64,000 nucleotides of DNA from Hydractinia symbiolongicarpus. Lineage: Eukaryota > Cnidaria > Hydrozoa > Anthoathecata > Hydractiniidae. The notes under the pieces were generated by a model, which saw only the letters and a list, made by a program, of their open reading frames with translations, was not told the DNA's origin and did no database searches. A program made the translations under genes and the position numbers. This document shows positions 21,706-34,898 of the stretch, piece after piece. Position 1 is the stretch's first letter. Each line of letters begins with the position of its first letter. The DNA lies in NCBI RefSeq assembly GCF_029227915.1, contig NC_079889.1, positions 9,734,001-9,798,000 on the forward strand, read 5' to 3'.

Positions 21706-24700
21706 GAAAAAATAATGAGTGAGTTGTGTTAGAAGGTTTATTTAACTACCATCGTTGACCAAATTAATAAAACAAAGGCAATTTTTTCGTCATTTTTAAG
21801 TACAACCAAAGAGTTCAAATGGAACTAATCTGCAGAGGACACGTTGCAAAGTCGATACCTTTGCGCACACGTAGGCAGGGTAGAGAGCATTTTAAGTTTG
21901 GTACTGCCATTCTCTAGCGCAACGAGGTAATCCACGTCGGGGCTCACGAAGGTCGCAAAATTCGAAAAAATGGTCGTGCTGTCTTCAGCAACAAATAGCC
22001 TTTTTTAAGTGACATAATCAAGTACCGAATCCGAATTTCTAAGCCCACTCTAAACAAGTGAACTTTGACAAGTTCAAAAAGTGAGATTCATTGTAATCAG
22101 TGAAGGCGAAATTTAAAATTAAATATGGCATTTTATTATGCTTTGTCCATGGCTGTAGCTGGAATTGCTTTTAGGTTCTTTCAACAGCTCTTTCTTCGCT
22201 TGTCCTTACACGTTCATCTAGCCCAATGTCATCGTAAATTAATTAATTAGCCTTATATAACTCGCTAACATTTGTAGAAAGCCAATTTATACTTTTTGAT
22301 GTAGTAGGAGTGAAACAATAATAGCAAGTAAGCGGTTCAACTTTGAAATCCTGTACCAAGAAATATGACTAAGTATTTAAGATTTTGGATCGTATCCGAA
22401 TTCTTATTGAAATCGCCCGATTTTCCTCCTTTTTTTTCTTTGCCCGGCATCTTGATCAAAGCGCCATCGATGCCGCTTCCGTTGTTGGGACAACGTCTTG
22501 TAATGACGTATTTTTTGTGAGGGAAAGGACGACCAATCCAGGTTCAGGCCAGTTTGCTTTGCGTTGAAGAATAATCCCAGGGGTTGTACCCAAAATATAT
22601 CTCAATTTTTGACACAATAATTTCCCTTTCCTATTTCAAATTTCATCCCCAATAGCCGACAAATTTTGACAATTTCAGACATTTGTTTTCTACAAAAGCG
22701 CCTGATCCTCCTATCCTCAAAAATTCACTTTTCATAAATCACCGTTAAGTTGGTCATTTTTCCCGCTTAAATGATTTAATGGTGTGCTGTTCTACAAAAA
22801 ATTAGTGAAGGAAATTTTGCCGACACTGTACAATGCTTTTCAACACTTTTCAATGTTTCGGCGATAATTTGCATAAGTTTGCATGTGATGCGAACAATAA
22901 TTTTTATCATCAGATATATGCATTAAAATCTGTTTTCCTTTGGGAACCACAATTGATGCTAGTCTGCAAAATAACAAGTAAAGTACTTCTTTTTTTAAAA
23001 TACCACCTTTTAATCCTTTTTAGTCATTAATATTTTTAGAATAAAAGCCTTCCTCAAAAACGCCTTTATTCAACAAACGCGCCACTCAAATCTAAATTTA
23101 GCTATAATAAACTTCATGTTCTTTGGAGTAACAACATTTCCTGTTCCAGATAGAACAGACGATATATATAGATGTGATTTTAAGCATATAACATTTTTTG
23201 TTATGCCATATTAAAGTTATTTAAGGGAGTATTTTCATATGGAGAAAAAAAAGGTGGAAACCCAGGGTCCCGGTTGTTTGATATTCGTTTCAGTGATATT
23301 TTTCTAGCAAAAAATGCTTTGCGCTTATATGTAAAATATACAGGCCGCCTAACCGAGATCCCGGTACAAGTACCAGGATCTCGGTTAAGTGGGGTGTTTT
23401 TTTCCCATGTAAACGCAATTTCTGAATTCAACCGGGTAACCGGGCTGACATTTTTATTTTTGTGCATGATTAAAGTTAATTTACTTGCATAAAACTTGTT
23501 CTACGGAAATGCTACAAATATTAAAGAATAAACTCTTTTGTCAATTGTTCTATCTTCACAAACGATTAATGAAGATAATGTTATATGCATGGAGAACAAT
23601 CTATATTATAATAGCCGTATACGTCTGTCCGTCTGTCTGTCTGTCTCGCAAAATAGTAGCTTAGCTGCGCAAGTAGCGAGACGCACGCAATGCGGTATAA
23701 AAATGGCGGGCGAACCCGTGGATTTTTCCACGGGCTAATAAAAACACTCCAGATGAAAAAGATTATCATCAAATTTTATTTGTCGTGTTTTTATTTTGAC
23801 AAAATACATTTTTTGGAAGAATGTTTGTAATTTAAATTTACTTCAGAACGCGCTGTAAAATTTATATAAACATCTTTCGTGAATTTTTAAGCCCGCCTAA
23901 CCGGGCCAGCTCGCCTCACATGAACGTATAAAAATATTAGCCCGCCTGACCAAGCCAGCTCGCCTCATATGAACAGCCCTTAAAAGGTAATACAATTCCA
24001 CTCTCTATTTTGGTTTACATTACATGCGAATTAAATTTGATTGGCTACTTAGTTAGCCAATCATTTTAATCACAGCAGATGTTTTTAATTACTAATCTAG
24101 AGACAAAACCATGATATAGTGCTGGAGTGTTTTCGTTTGACATTGATACCATTGTATTGTTCTAATAAATACGCAAATTAACAGCCGTATCTTCCTTTTC
24201 CCCTACCGACAACCTTTCACACGCTTTTCACATGCAACACAAAATTTTGTCTCAGTTCTTAAGTTTGGTTTTACAGCTCCAGCGTTTGTTTACCTATTGT
24301 CTGTTGACTATCTATTTGAGCCGAAAGAATTTACCATTTTCTCAGTTAAGCTCCACTATTTTTTGTCGTTTTCCATTTTTTTTATTTACACAGTTAAGGA
24401 TGCTTGCTTACAAGTTGTTCTGTTGTTTAAAAGATTTAAGCCTCGTGTTGCTTCTGATAAGTTGGTTATAAAAAAGAGTATTTTGTTTTCGCAGTAGTTT
24501 GGCTTTCTCACAAGTGAAAACCCAATAATGCAGCAGACATAAAAGTTAAATATACAACCTATAACTGCACATTTATCATTTGTGAAAATTACATAAGTTG
24601 GATATTTTAATTTTGTTCCCTTTAAAATAAATGGTCATAATTTTTATTACAACAAAAAACTTTGCATGCATCACTTTTAAAAATTAGATAATTTCGATAT

Positions 24701-27401
24701 TTCGACTTTCTACCTTTTAAAATAAATTATCACAACTCCACACCTTTGCAATAAATTCTGTCTGATTACGTATGTAAAAACTGACACTTTGACGAGATTA
24801 GTTTAGTTTTCCTACTGATCCCCTATTTCTTCTCATTTATTGGACCGTTTATTAGAGTCGCACACGCTAATTTTAAGGGTTAATAGAGATATCTATAGCA
24901 AAATCGACCTACCAATTTCATTTCCAACCCAGGACAATCTTACAACGTCTTTCATGATGTAAATCTAAAACTTTTTAACTACCACAACAACACAGATATG
25001 CAGCTTGCAAAATAAATTTTTCTTCTCTTTTTTTTGTTTAAATATAATATAGAATTTTCAATGAGACAAGTAAATATTGGAGAATAATTTCTTATATTAG
25101 TTAACAAAAAAAATCTGAATCGATATTAAACACTACTTTAAATTATTCAGGAGAAGGTTCATATAACATTTTTTTACATTATACACAAAAAACACGGAGC
25201 AGTTAATAACACGCTAACTAAATATGAAATTAAGGGTGGAAAGGATTTCCAACTTGGAATCTAAATTGTTTACTTTAGATAAACATAACTTAGATAATTG
25301 TGGAAATAATCTTAACTTGTATTTTCCATAATTGTGTTTAAAGCTTAGTACAGTCAAGGGAGAAATATACTAAAACAAGATGGCTAATATCGAAGTTGGT
25401 CAACACAATTAATTACATGAACTCTTTGTCTCACATTTGGAAGTGGTTAATGTTAAGAGTGGACTCACTTCATAGGTTACATACTTAAATCTCTACTCTT
25501 GAAACGTACTAATTGTTAGTCACGTCAGCACGACTAATTTTCATCGAATTTTGGCACAAAAATGTTACTATTTCGTTCTGTGGGAGTTCTAGCAAATTTT
25601 AAACTTTGTCCAATTGGCCTGCAGGTTCAGGAAAGTAACGATTTAAGAGTGCTGCGTCAGGGTTTTGATCATTTGACGAAAAAATGCCCTTGTTTCATTA
25701 ATTTTGTGTGTAGATTAAGGCCATGTAGAATGTTAACGAAATCGGTTGAAAACCCATCGATAGATTAAAGAAGGTAACGTTTGTGAAATTGAAACCTGAA
25801 CTTATTATTGTAGCCGCATATAGCGAGCACTTTAATTTCGAGAAAACGCAAGCTGAGGTGCCACAGATTTTGCTTACATCAGCATCATGTCATTAAACAC
25901 AAAGTTTCAACCAATCAGTAATGCCATAGTTAAGGGACTTAAAATTTTATATTTAAAAGAAAGCAAACATCTACAGAATCTTTGTCTGTAGCGGCAACAC
26001 ATTTTCTATAAAGGAGAAAAAATTCGCTACTTTTAGTGAATTTAAGTGCTTTAATTCTTTTTTTTTTACAGATTACCATGAGTGTTGTTTTCTTTCGCTG
26101 ACATTGGTCACACACATCGACACTAAACTTTAGAGCCATGAAGCTGATTTCAAATTTATTTTATTCTGTGCAATTTGCCCAAACCATTACTATTTATATA
26201 TTTTTTCGTACGTAATTCTGGTCCATAATATAAAATTGTCACAATAGCCAGTCAACATTCTTGGACAAATGCTGTCCTAATCTTACCCAATGCCACCCAG
26301 CGTCATGCTTTATTTCATAGTTGAAGTCTTGCGACTAAGTTCAAACTAAATGAAAGATTTGCTGGGTATCTGGCGTGGATGTGTTTTATCGGAAGCTAAA
26401 AAAAGCATAATTTAGATTTTCTAGATAGTGACAGGTTTTTATTTTTTTGAGTAGTTAACTTCATCCGCAGGGCTTCATGCCTTGAAGGCCTGTTAAGCAA
26501 GCGCTCGCAAAGCCACTAATTTAGAAAACTTTTTTTCCTTGGATTAAAAATACCCGCATTGCATTCACAGAGAGATAAAGCTTTCTTTCTAACTCGTTTA
26601 TATAAAACAATCATTTTCGTCCCATTAAATCAAGTACTTGTCGATATTGTGCAATATACAAAACTATCTACAATATTTGAGTAGCGGTAAAACGTATTTT
26701 TTTTTTTAGTTTCGCGAAAATTAGTTGAATTAAGGTATATTTCGCACATGTCGTAAGTGATAAAATAGGTAAAAGCTCCATTATTAAAGTGTTGAAGCAT
26801 AATAATCTTTCAATTCACATGAAGTGCGGCAACACGGAACATAGCTACACTCTAACTACATCTAAAGCCACACATCAATTTAATTGGTTGATTTTCTCAT
26901 TCTTATCCCCAAAGTTTGTTGCCTGATGTCAAAGCTGCTAGCGTTTACTTGTGTTAGTTTTCAATTTGTGGACCATAGAATAATCCGTGTGTGTTTTTAC
27001 AAAGGAAAGAAAAGGTCAATTCGATTGCATAAGAAAGGAATCCAATTTTTTTTGTTTTAATTAATTTGCGTCATTGGTGACCGCGCCTACTAATTTGTTC
27101 GTATTTTAACCCTATTATACCTAGCTTTTTTGTCCCTTGTAACCCTCTGTGTGTGTATCCAAAGTTATGCCTAGTCAAAGAGTTCGCGGGCACTTTGTGC
27201 CCGCCCAGGAATAATAGGGTTAAAGTTGTCATCAAATAATACTCAATATGCGAAGAAACGAAGGGGGATGCTTTGCGGTTGTACCAAATATGCGCAAAAT
27301 TTTGTCAAACTCATTTATTCAACCTTCGGCATTGATCTTTTAATCTTAAAGTCTTCCTTATTGCATAGTAGGCGAGTCCAGATAAAAAAGAACATGAAGA
27401 T
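21706..27401. other. Non-coding stretch with scattered repeats
   Basis: No convincing exon or protein is seen. The stretch contains the small repeat at 23.59-23.74 kb, an inverted 'aaccgagatc' / 'gatctcggtt' pair around 23.35-23.40 kb, 'gcccgcctaaccgggcc' words at 23.89-23.97 kb, and long A+T-rich sequence. Frames of 60-90 codons here lack codon bias or domain signals. The missing first exon of the Tctex1-domain gene probably lies at its left side. Confidence 0.5.
23588..23745. repeat. Short member of the 'CCGTGGATTTTTCCACGG' repeat family
   Basis: It starts 'tatattataatagccgta', runs into (GTCTGTCC)n-like sequence, and ends in the hairpin CCGTGGATTTTTCCACGG at about 23716-23733. Longer relatives are at 34.9-37.13 kb and fragments at 51.74-51.85, 60.0 and 60.13 kb. 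Confidence 0.6.
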
Positions 27402-29021
27402 ATGAAAATATGTTTTATAAAATTAATTAAAATAATGTTTTGGTTTTCAAGAAGAAATATATTTTTTCTGAATTTCACAATCGGTGTGTTACTTGTGACT
27501 TTTATTACGTTACGTCTCCATAACATTGGTATTATTGATTTACGACTACGCAAGCCCACTGTGAAACTTACTATTACAAATATAAAAGCTACTACACCAA
27601 CCAATAAAACTCCTTTGCGAATTCCGTGGCGATTTCATATAGAAGAAGATGGCTTTGTTTTCCCTCCGACAGATAACAAAGAAAGATTTATAACGTATGA
27701 AAGGTTAAATGGTTCTTGGACTAAACAACTTCTGCAGTTTGAAAACGCGAATGTATTCGCTTATCTATTGAAACGTACGTTACTTGTTCCGCCATTATTT
27801 CCTCATAAATCGAGTATGGTAAATAACTTAACAGAAAAGAGCAAAGATGACAATTTTTATATGTCAGAAGTTATAGATTTTGATTTATTGTCTAGCATGA
27901 TCAAACTAGGTGAAATTGACACAACTCAAGTGGACAATATAAAACTTATGAAACGTTATACCGTATGTCATGACCCCCGTCTTGGTTTTTGGTTAGACTA
28001 TATTCCATCTGTTGAAAACATTCAAACATGGCGTCTGTTAAAAGAGCAATATTTCTCACCTTTGAAATTGAACTTAAATGGTTTGGAAAGACAATATATA
28101 TGTCCTGGCACAGAAAATTATATAGATAGATGGGGTCCCCCACTTCATGTAAAAGCGTTATATAGAGGTATCCTGACGGAACTGTATAAACGGAAAGAAG
28201 ATTTGATATTTTTTCAGGGGGATACACTTGATACTACACATATTCGTTTCTTTGACAAACAGAGAGCTCAGAAAGCTCAAGAATTGTTGTTATTTTATAT
28301 TCGATTCTCTAAAAAAATCACGAAGACGACAAAAAGACTGGCTCGGTTACTAGGTTACGGATATATTGCCGTGCTGGCAAATCATGTCGTCGGTAGTAAA
28401 GACGACGGCAGTATATCAACGTTTATCGCAAACGAGGCGGAACGTCATAGCCTAAAAAATGCGTCACGGAATGTGTTGATTGTCAGCAAATCTAATCAGC
28501 ATCATTTATTTACAAATTTGCAGCAACGAGGCTTCAACCTCGTCTTCGCTGAAACTTTTATTGAAAATAATTTACCTAAACGAGCACATGCCTTTTTGAG
28601 AGACAAAGTACATCTTCTATCTTTATTGTTGTGTGCGTATGCAACCAAATTTATCGGATTACCGGGTACATCTGATTTATATTTTGTCGAACATTTGCGT
28701 TTACAAGATACGACATTAATTGACGGTCTAGTGACGGATAAAGTTAGCGTGAGATGGGCAAAGCATACAACAAGGGACAAAGCTGACGAAAGAAAAGTGT
28801 TAATAAGAACGACAAAACCTCCAACGTCAGTAAAACGAATGGTTCATGAATTGTCAGCTGCACAAAGAGCTCAGAACATAGCACAGATGAAACAGAAAGT
28901 AACTTTTCGTAAACCAGTGAAGAAGCTGGATCGTTTAAATAGCATTGCTTGTATTTTCTGTAACTATATTCGATACGTGACTGGTTTACACGGCTGTCCA
29001 AACATGAAACATATATGTTGA
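27402..29021 (+). CDS. O-fucosyltransferase-like type II membrane protein, single exon
   Basis: A 539-residue frame without introns. The N-terminus is short and basic, followed by one hydrophobic segment (about 19-37, FFLNFTIGVLLVTFITL), as in Golgi type II enzymes. After a linker come features of the GDP-fucose O-fucosyltransferase fold: an N-terminal 'AYLLKRTLLVPPLFPH' (A-x-x-L-x-R-T-L-V/L-x-P), a central 'GYIAVLANHVVGSKDDG' (about residue 320-333) where family members have a His-x-Arg motif, and a late 'ATKFIGLPGTSDLYFVEHLR'. Cys residues near 'CPGTENY' and at the C-terminus may form disulfides. Expected role is glycosyl transfer in the ER or Golgi, by family inference. The Arg of His-x-Arg appears to be missing, so it may use another donor or be inactive. 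The lack of introns in an intron-rich region may reflect retroposition. Confidence 0.62.
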   Translation: MKICFIKLIKIMFWFSRRNIFFLNFTIGVLLVTFITLRLHNIGIIDLRLRKPTVKLTITNIKATTPTNKTPLRIPWRFHIEEDGFVFPPTDNKERFITYERLNGSWTKQLLQFENANVFAYLLKRTLLVPPLFPHKSSMVNNLTEKSKDDNFYMSEVIDFDLLSSMIKLGEIDTTQVDNIKLMKRYTVCHDPRLGFWLDYIPSVENIQTWRLLKEQYFSPLKLNLNGLERQYICPGTENYIDRWGPPLHVKALYRGILTELYKRKEDLIFFQGDTLDTTHIRFFDKQRAQKAQELLLFYIRFSKKITKTTKRLARLLGYGYIAVLANHVVGSKDDGSISTFIANEAERHSLKNASRNVLIVSKSNQHHLFTNLQQRGFNLVFAETFIENNLPKRAHAFLRDKVHLLSLLLCAYATKFIGLPGTSDLYFVEHLRLQDTTLIDGLVTDKVSVRWAKHTTRDKADERKVLIRTTKPPTSVKRMVHELSAAQRAQNIAQMKQKVTFRKPVKKLDRLNSIACIFCNYIRYVTGLHGCPNMKHIC

Positions 29022-29264
29022 AACTAAAAAATATAAAAAAAAACAAGTCGATGGAAACACTGATCCAGGTCTGATACTTTATTGGTTGCTTTCTGATAAC
29101 CAATCGGATGTCAATATTGTTAATTTATTCCAGTGTGTTTTATTTTGGATTTGAAATCTATTTTAGCGCGTGTAACAACCAGGTTGTTTTGTATGAAACT
29201 TGAAATAGACATCATAAAGTAATCGCGCGTAAAATACATGAAGGGTAATTAGTATTTTCAAGAA

Positions 29265-29270
29265 AATAAA
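29265..29270 (+). promoter_or_regulatory. Poly(A) signal AATAAA, O-fucosyltransferase-like gene
   Basis: AATAAA lies 244 bases after the stop at 29021. It is the first clear signal downstream. Confidence 0.4.
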
Positions 29271-29880
29271 ACGATGAAGCATTTTTTTATGAATACACGA
29301 ATGGTGAATGCATTTTACATAATTCCATTTGTAATTTTAGGTAAGAGATTTTATTTTGTTACTACTTCTGTTTTCTTTCTTTCTTTCTTTTTATTTATTT
29401 TAGGATATTATTTGTATTAATTTTTGCGCGAAATTTAGAACAGAAATCACGAAGAAAAGGGTTCGAACCAGAACTAAAACGCGCGAAAATATAATTTTGT
29501 AGTTTACATTGAAACCCATTATTTAGTCTAAGTCCTAAACTTTTGCACGCGTGAAAATATAACCATATTGCTTTTGTGCGCAAATTGGTAAGGGGAGGCT
29601 TCGTCTGTAAAAAAAAATTGTAATTCCTTGAAAAACATTGGGGTGACTAGAATTCCATACGCGAGAGCAGAAGGTTCCAATAACGTTTAATAAAATGACC
29701 TGTTGCCAATATTATTACAAATGGTTTGGATTTTTTAATTAATCTAAAACATACGCCTTTTTGGCGAAATTGAACAGGTGGAATAAAAGTGAGGAATTTT
29801 CAAGCGTAAATATTACGCCTGCCTTAAAAAAAACGCCATTGGAAAACAGCCTTTCATTGCATTTCATGTAGTACCTACTA

Positions 29881-30229
29881 CACCTTTACGATAATTCGGG
29901 AAATCTAACACTCCATCGCAGCTCATTTGCAATCGGAGGAGGTAAACATCACACTTTTATAAGAGTTTATTAAGCAAAAAACACGTTCTTTCGTGATAAA
30001 TTTTCTTGCGTTTTTATGGAAAATTACATATAATTTGAATCTTATTATTATTAACGTTTCCTGAAAATTTGAAAGAACTTGATTTGAAGGAAGTTAAAAA
30101 ACTGGAGAAAACACGCTTTCGTCTTTAACAAACTCTTATAAAAACATGTTTTTTACCTCCTTTCTTCCGATATTGTAAAACTATGGAGAACCGTAGGAAC
30201 GCATATACAATTGAAGTATCGTAAAGGTG
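29881..30229. mobile_element. 349-bp MITE with terminal inverted repeats and TA target duplication
   Basis: The ends are CACCTTTACGATA (29881 on) and its reverse complement ending at 30229, directly flanked on both sides by TA (29879-29880 and 30230-30231). The inverted similarity continues inward: 'ggaggaggtaaacat...ttttataagagtttatta' at 29934-29972 mirrors 30128-30172. No ORF is present. TA duplication and long TIRs are the hallmark of Tc1/mariner-type non-autonomous elements. It lies just downstream of the NIDO/CBM14 gene 1 coding end. Confidence 0.75.
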
Positions 30230-30399
30230 TATTACCAATGTTTCCTCAGAGTAGTCAACAGGATAAGATTTATAGTGTGTTAAACGTCTAATATCTGTTA
30301 TTATTACTAAGTAACCTTTTTCGCTAATTGTTACTTGTTAAGAGGATTGAAATTTATCACATTACTCCTTACATAATATTGGAAGACCTTTAAAAAATG

Positions 30400-30405
30400 T
30401 TTATT
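30400..30405 (-). promoter_or_regulatory. Poly(A) signal AATAAA, NIDO/CBM14 gene 1
   Basis: The minus-strand AATAAA starts 65 bases beyond the stop codon at 30470. Confidence 0.45.
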
Positions 30406-30469
30406 AACAGCACCACCCTTTAAGAAAGCTTTCATGCTCTAGGCAATGCATTTGCACTACTCTTTAAGT

Positions 30470-33400
30470 TCATTTTCCAGGAACATATGTCGTTGTTGTT
30501 TTTGTTGTCGGTGGTGATGTTGTAGTTGTTGTTGTTGTTGTTGTTTCTGTAGCTGGTCTAGTTCCATTTCTACACTGCACATTTTGTTGCAACTCACATC
30601 TTTTGGTTACCACTGAATACCATAATCGTTCACCAAATGGTCCCATGGGACAAATTCTCCTCATGGTTCGTGAGTTGGTGCATGAAACGTAATGATCGCA
30701 TGAAGAAGGATCCGCCGCATTCTGCCAACCACGTAGTAAGCATAGGTTATTATGAAGTTCTGTCTGTCTAGTAGGTCTGACATGTATCGGATCAGTTATG
30801 ATAACTGTTGTAAAAAGAGGAAAATCATCATAAGCATTATTTCTATCTATATATGTACCGTTGAGGAGTATACGGATATTAGTGCAGTCGGTGGTCCGTG
30901 GATAAATCCTAGCTTCTATGACTATTTGTTATTAAGATGGTAGGCGTTGAGAGATGCGACCAAGAACGCTTTAATAGGAAGCATTCTCAAGAACTCACAA
31001 ACAAAGAGGAGGTATATAGCCTGTATTTTATTAAATAGCAAGATAGATTTATTTTTAAATTGAATTAAATTTTAAATTGAAGAATTTCATAAGTTACAAG
31101 TACAGAAGAGAAGATATAGGTTTTTACTTTGAATTACAAGAACGAAAATAAACTTTCAGAAAAAAAGGTGAAAAGTTTATTCTGCAAAGTACTTACTACT
31201 GCTATTCTCTGGTAGATTGCATTCCACGTTCTCCCTGTAATCACATACCGACAGTACGTCACTGAAATGTAGACCTTCAGGACAGTACCGCACATCAGCT
31301 TTCAAATGCAATGGACTACAATACACAAAGCGATTACACGAAAGTGGATAAGGATAAATACCAGCGTCTCTGTATTTGCAAAAATCTAGATGTATTTGTG
31401 CGTTTATACCAAACCAACTTGTCTTCTGACAGAACGGTGAGTTTGGCGGACTGCAATCAATTGCTGGTGGTAGAGGTTGCTCTAAAATAATATTTTTAAA
31501 ACAATTTCTCATTAAGAAAGTTATGAACCACAAAAACTTATACTCGCATAACTAGAAATTAAATGGTCTTCAATAATGCCTAAAACGTAAATATAGTTTT
31601 ACAGTACAAGTACAAAATAGAAAAATATCTTTTCTTTCGATCAATTGCAAGTTTTTTGCGCAAAACTTACTAATTTCGTCAAACCGCTAAATTTTCTTTT
31701 GTAAACACTTTCCTCCCTTGAAGGACGTTTTTGGCTTTTATATGCCGGTCTTTAAAGACGTTTCCTATTCGCCAGATCATGTTATGACGTAAGGATCTGG
31801 TGTGGCGTTATAGGGTCTGGCGAAAGATTTTTTACCCCTAAAAATTCTTAAAAGTAAATAAAAAATACTTTACTTTTGTTATTAATTTTAACAATAACCA
31901 AAATATAAACAAAGTACAATGTTCTTCAAGATGATGGATCAGCAACCATATTAATCCTGACACAGATTCTTACAAAGATAGACTAGGTTTCAGCATCGAC
32001 AACCGAAGCAGAACTTAGTAACAGAATATTACCTTTGCCATAAAGAAACAAATTTAGAAACACGTTTGATGAAAAAAAAGAGACAAATGAAATAAATATT
32101 AATTTTTTTTTTGGGGGGGGGTAATTAAAGTTGCATGAAGTAAATTTTGTATTTTTGTCTTCTTTTAATTCGCGTAAAGCACTGAACAACGTTTGGTCAA
32201 ATTAGGGACTTGTGGACTAAGGGAGGTTGCTAAGATAGTGCTAAAGGGGACTGAATAATACTAACTTGCTGCTTCAATTGAAAGTTGAAAAGTGTATCTT
32301 CCAAGCCGCCGAAATTCATCCTGATTGGTAAAACATGCAACCCAGTCTTGTCTTAATGGGAAGAAAAAGGATAGAGGAAATCGGTTAACTTCTTTTTGTG
32401 TAACTCCAATTCCAAACTAGAATATTAAATTGACATATGTAAAAGGTACTACTTGGAAATTAACAAATGTCATTTTTACCTTAGCTGAACTCCTACATTC
32501 TTGATCATTTGGTATGCTCAAATTATGAATGCTCTGAAACATTATTACTCTGTACACAAATATGGCATATGTAATATTGGTGTCGAGTGTGACCAGTGCA
32601 AGTTGAAATGAGTTTCGTTTAGCCTAATAAAAATAAAATTATTATCTTTCCAACAACACACACAGATTGCAATTTTAAGAAAAAAATTAAGAAAAATAGA
32701 GAAAATTATGTTCAAATAGTTTATAATTTGGGTGTAAAGAGGTCCAGTAGCTATAGTACGCAATATGATCATAGAAAAGAAGAAAAGCTATATTTACGAG
32801 ATCTTTCTAACCTGTGGATTTGGAAAGTTATTAGCGTTAAACATGTTATTCCAAGTTATAAAAAGTGCATGGGTTACTGAAATAACGCCTAGTTTATTAT
32901 TTGAAAAACCCTTTCTGATATCAGTTTCAATCCTCGATTTGTCAACACCAGTCAAATCTTTAGTACTCGCGTCTCTGTAAAACACTTCTCCTTCGCTGTT
33001 TGGAAGCCAAAATGGTGCAATGAAGGCTGCGCTGATATCCTTTAAATCCTCAGTTGGTGGACAAGCGCTAAGCGGTTCGTTAAAGTCAATAGTTATAAAA
33101 CCATGTCTTGAAACCTAGTAGTAAGAACAGCAATCACTATACAACCTTAAGGAAATTATTTTTCGCGGAAATTAATCCCCTGTGAATTTCACGAGTTTGT
33201 TCCCCGCAGGAAGTATTGGGAAACTCGCGAAATTCGCAAAAATAAATTTCTGCTTGACTTGACTGAAACTTGGCTTTTTTTCTTCCTTTCTAGAAATAAA
33301 GATTTACACTATGGATAGTTAAATGGGCTTGGTGTGCCCTAGCACTTAAAACTCACGAAACCTTGTTCTATCTAGGGGTCAATGGCTTTCCTTGATATGA

Positions 33401-34766
33401 GGATGAAACAAGACACAAATTTATTCTAGACATCAAACATTGATGGGTTTTTGCTGACGTCAGAAAATTTTTTCTTTCACCGTTCGTTGAAATTACGTGT
33501 TTTGAAGACATATAACATATATTTGCGAAATATAAGGACTTGCTAACTTTGTAAACATTGAATTTTGCAAATATTGAATTTATCCCCAAAATTAATTTTG
33601 GTAAAGTAGTTTAGCCATTTTTAAGGCTCTTAAAGTGTAACTTTTTTGTGACACTTGTTGCTATATTCTGTAGCAAAAATAGCATTTCGTGTAAAAAATC
33701 AATCTCAATAACCATATTAGCATGTTTTTACAGTTAATTTTGTTTCTTTGCTTTCCCACGTGGTCTTCTTGCTTGCATAATCTACAAGCAGAGCTACACG
33801 ATCCTAACGATTGCCTGAAAAAGACCGAAGACAATACAGGTCGATAATTTTTCCTTCTATCATGTTTTAATGTCTTAAACTTTCCCAGCCTTGTTTTTTT
33901 TATTATTTTTTTATGAAATTGCCAAATTTAATTTCCGCAATATCTTAAGAATCCCGTGTAACGAGAAATACTTTCATCTGTTTGTTATCCCCCGTTAAAT
34001 TTTAGAAAACATGAATTTTACATAGATACAAAGCTCAAATTTTAATGAATTTTATATTGGTTCATTTTTTCTATCTGTTAAAAACGGCAGCGTGTCGAGT
34101 ATCGGTTATTGGTATCAGAGTCTTAGTGTCCCGTGTCTTACAAAGAATGGAGGTCTCACTTTTCTTTAATGCCATTACACGATACCGAGTGCAGCATGGC
34201 GCATATTTTTCGAATTCTTCAACTTTTACAGAAAATTAAATTTGACATCGTTCAATAGTCTCCAAACAGTTAAGAAGGGCCTATTGTTAAATTTTAACAA
34301 TTATCATTGGTTAAAAAAAATAAATTTCTGCGAAATCGATTAAATTTCGCAAACAAAGTCATTTTCTGCACACTAGAATTTGTGACATGAGAGGCGAAGT
34401 TGGAACCCAGATTGTTTGATCAAATAGACTACATCCGGCTTTGTTTGAATATATTCAATGGGTAAAGAACTTGCAAAGAACTTCTGCGGTAAATGCATCA
34501 TTGACATCAGAACAAAACGGACCAAGTATTACAAATTGACTACTTACTCGAATACTCCTTTTCCTTAACTTATTGTCAAAAAATGACATCTTAAAGTTCA
34601 AACTCCTTAACTCGTGCATAACTTTCTCTGGTTTTCCATTGGTAGGTTTCTTTGGGATCCCTGGTACTGGAAGTCCAAATTTCCCTTCTTTATCCATAAA
34701 GAATTCACCAGGCTGGCATTGACAAATATATACCAACGTCAAAAATACCAATATAACTTTCATCAT
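30470..34766 (-). CDS. Secreted NIDO plus chitin-binding (CBM14-like) protein, gene 1
   Basis: Six exons: 34766-34548, 33114-32812, 32623-32480, 32416-32266, 31481-31197, 30804-30470, with phases 0,0,0,1,1, giving 478 residues. There is a signal peptide (MMKVILVFLTLVYICQC). Exons 2-3 encode a NIDO domain: 'FIAPFWLPNSEGEVFYRD', 'ALFITWNNM', then 'NSFQLALVTLDTNITYAIFVYR'; NIDO occurs in nidogen, tectorin and mucin-type matrix proteins. Exon 4 continues it with 'FPLSFFFPLRQDWVACF'. Exons 5 and 6 each carry a Cys-rich peritrophin-A/CBM14-like module ('GIYPYPLSCNRFVYC...CPEGLHF...CDYRENVEC' and 'DPSSCDHYVSCTNSR...CELQQNVQC'), expected to bind chitin. The C-terminus is a Thr-rich run with no membrane anchor, likely O-glycosylated. 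It is a paralogue of the gene at 41955-45538 and probably an extracellular matrix or perisarc component; function is inference. Confidence 0.85.
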
Positions 34767-34898
34767 TCTGCTATACCAAAAAAACGCTTAAAGATAACTA
34801 AAAATTATTAGAATCAGCATCACTCACTAACTCAAAGTAATATTGCACTGTTAATTTTTATATAATAATTTTTATTATATTTTGGTATATTTTAAATA

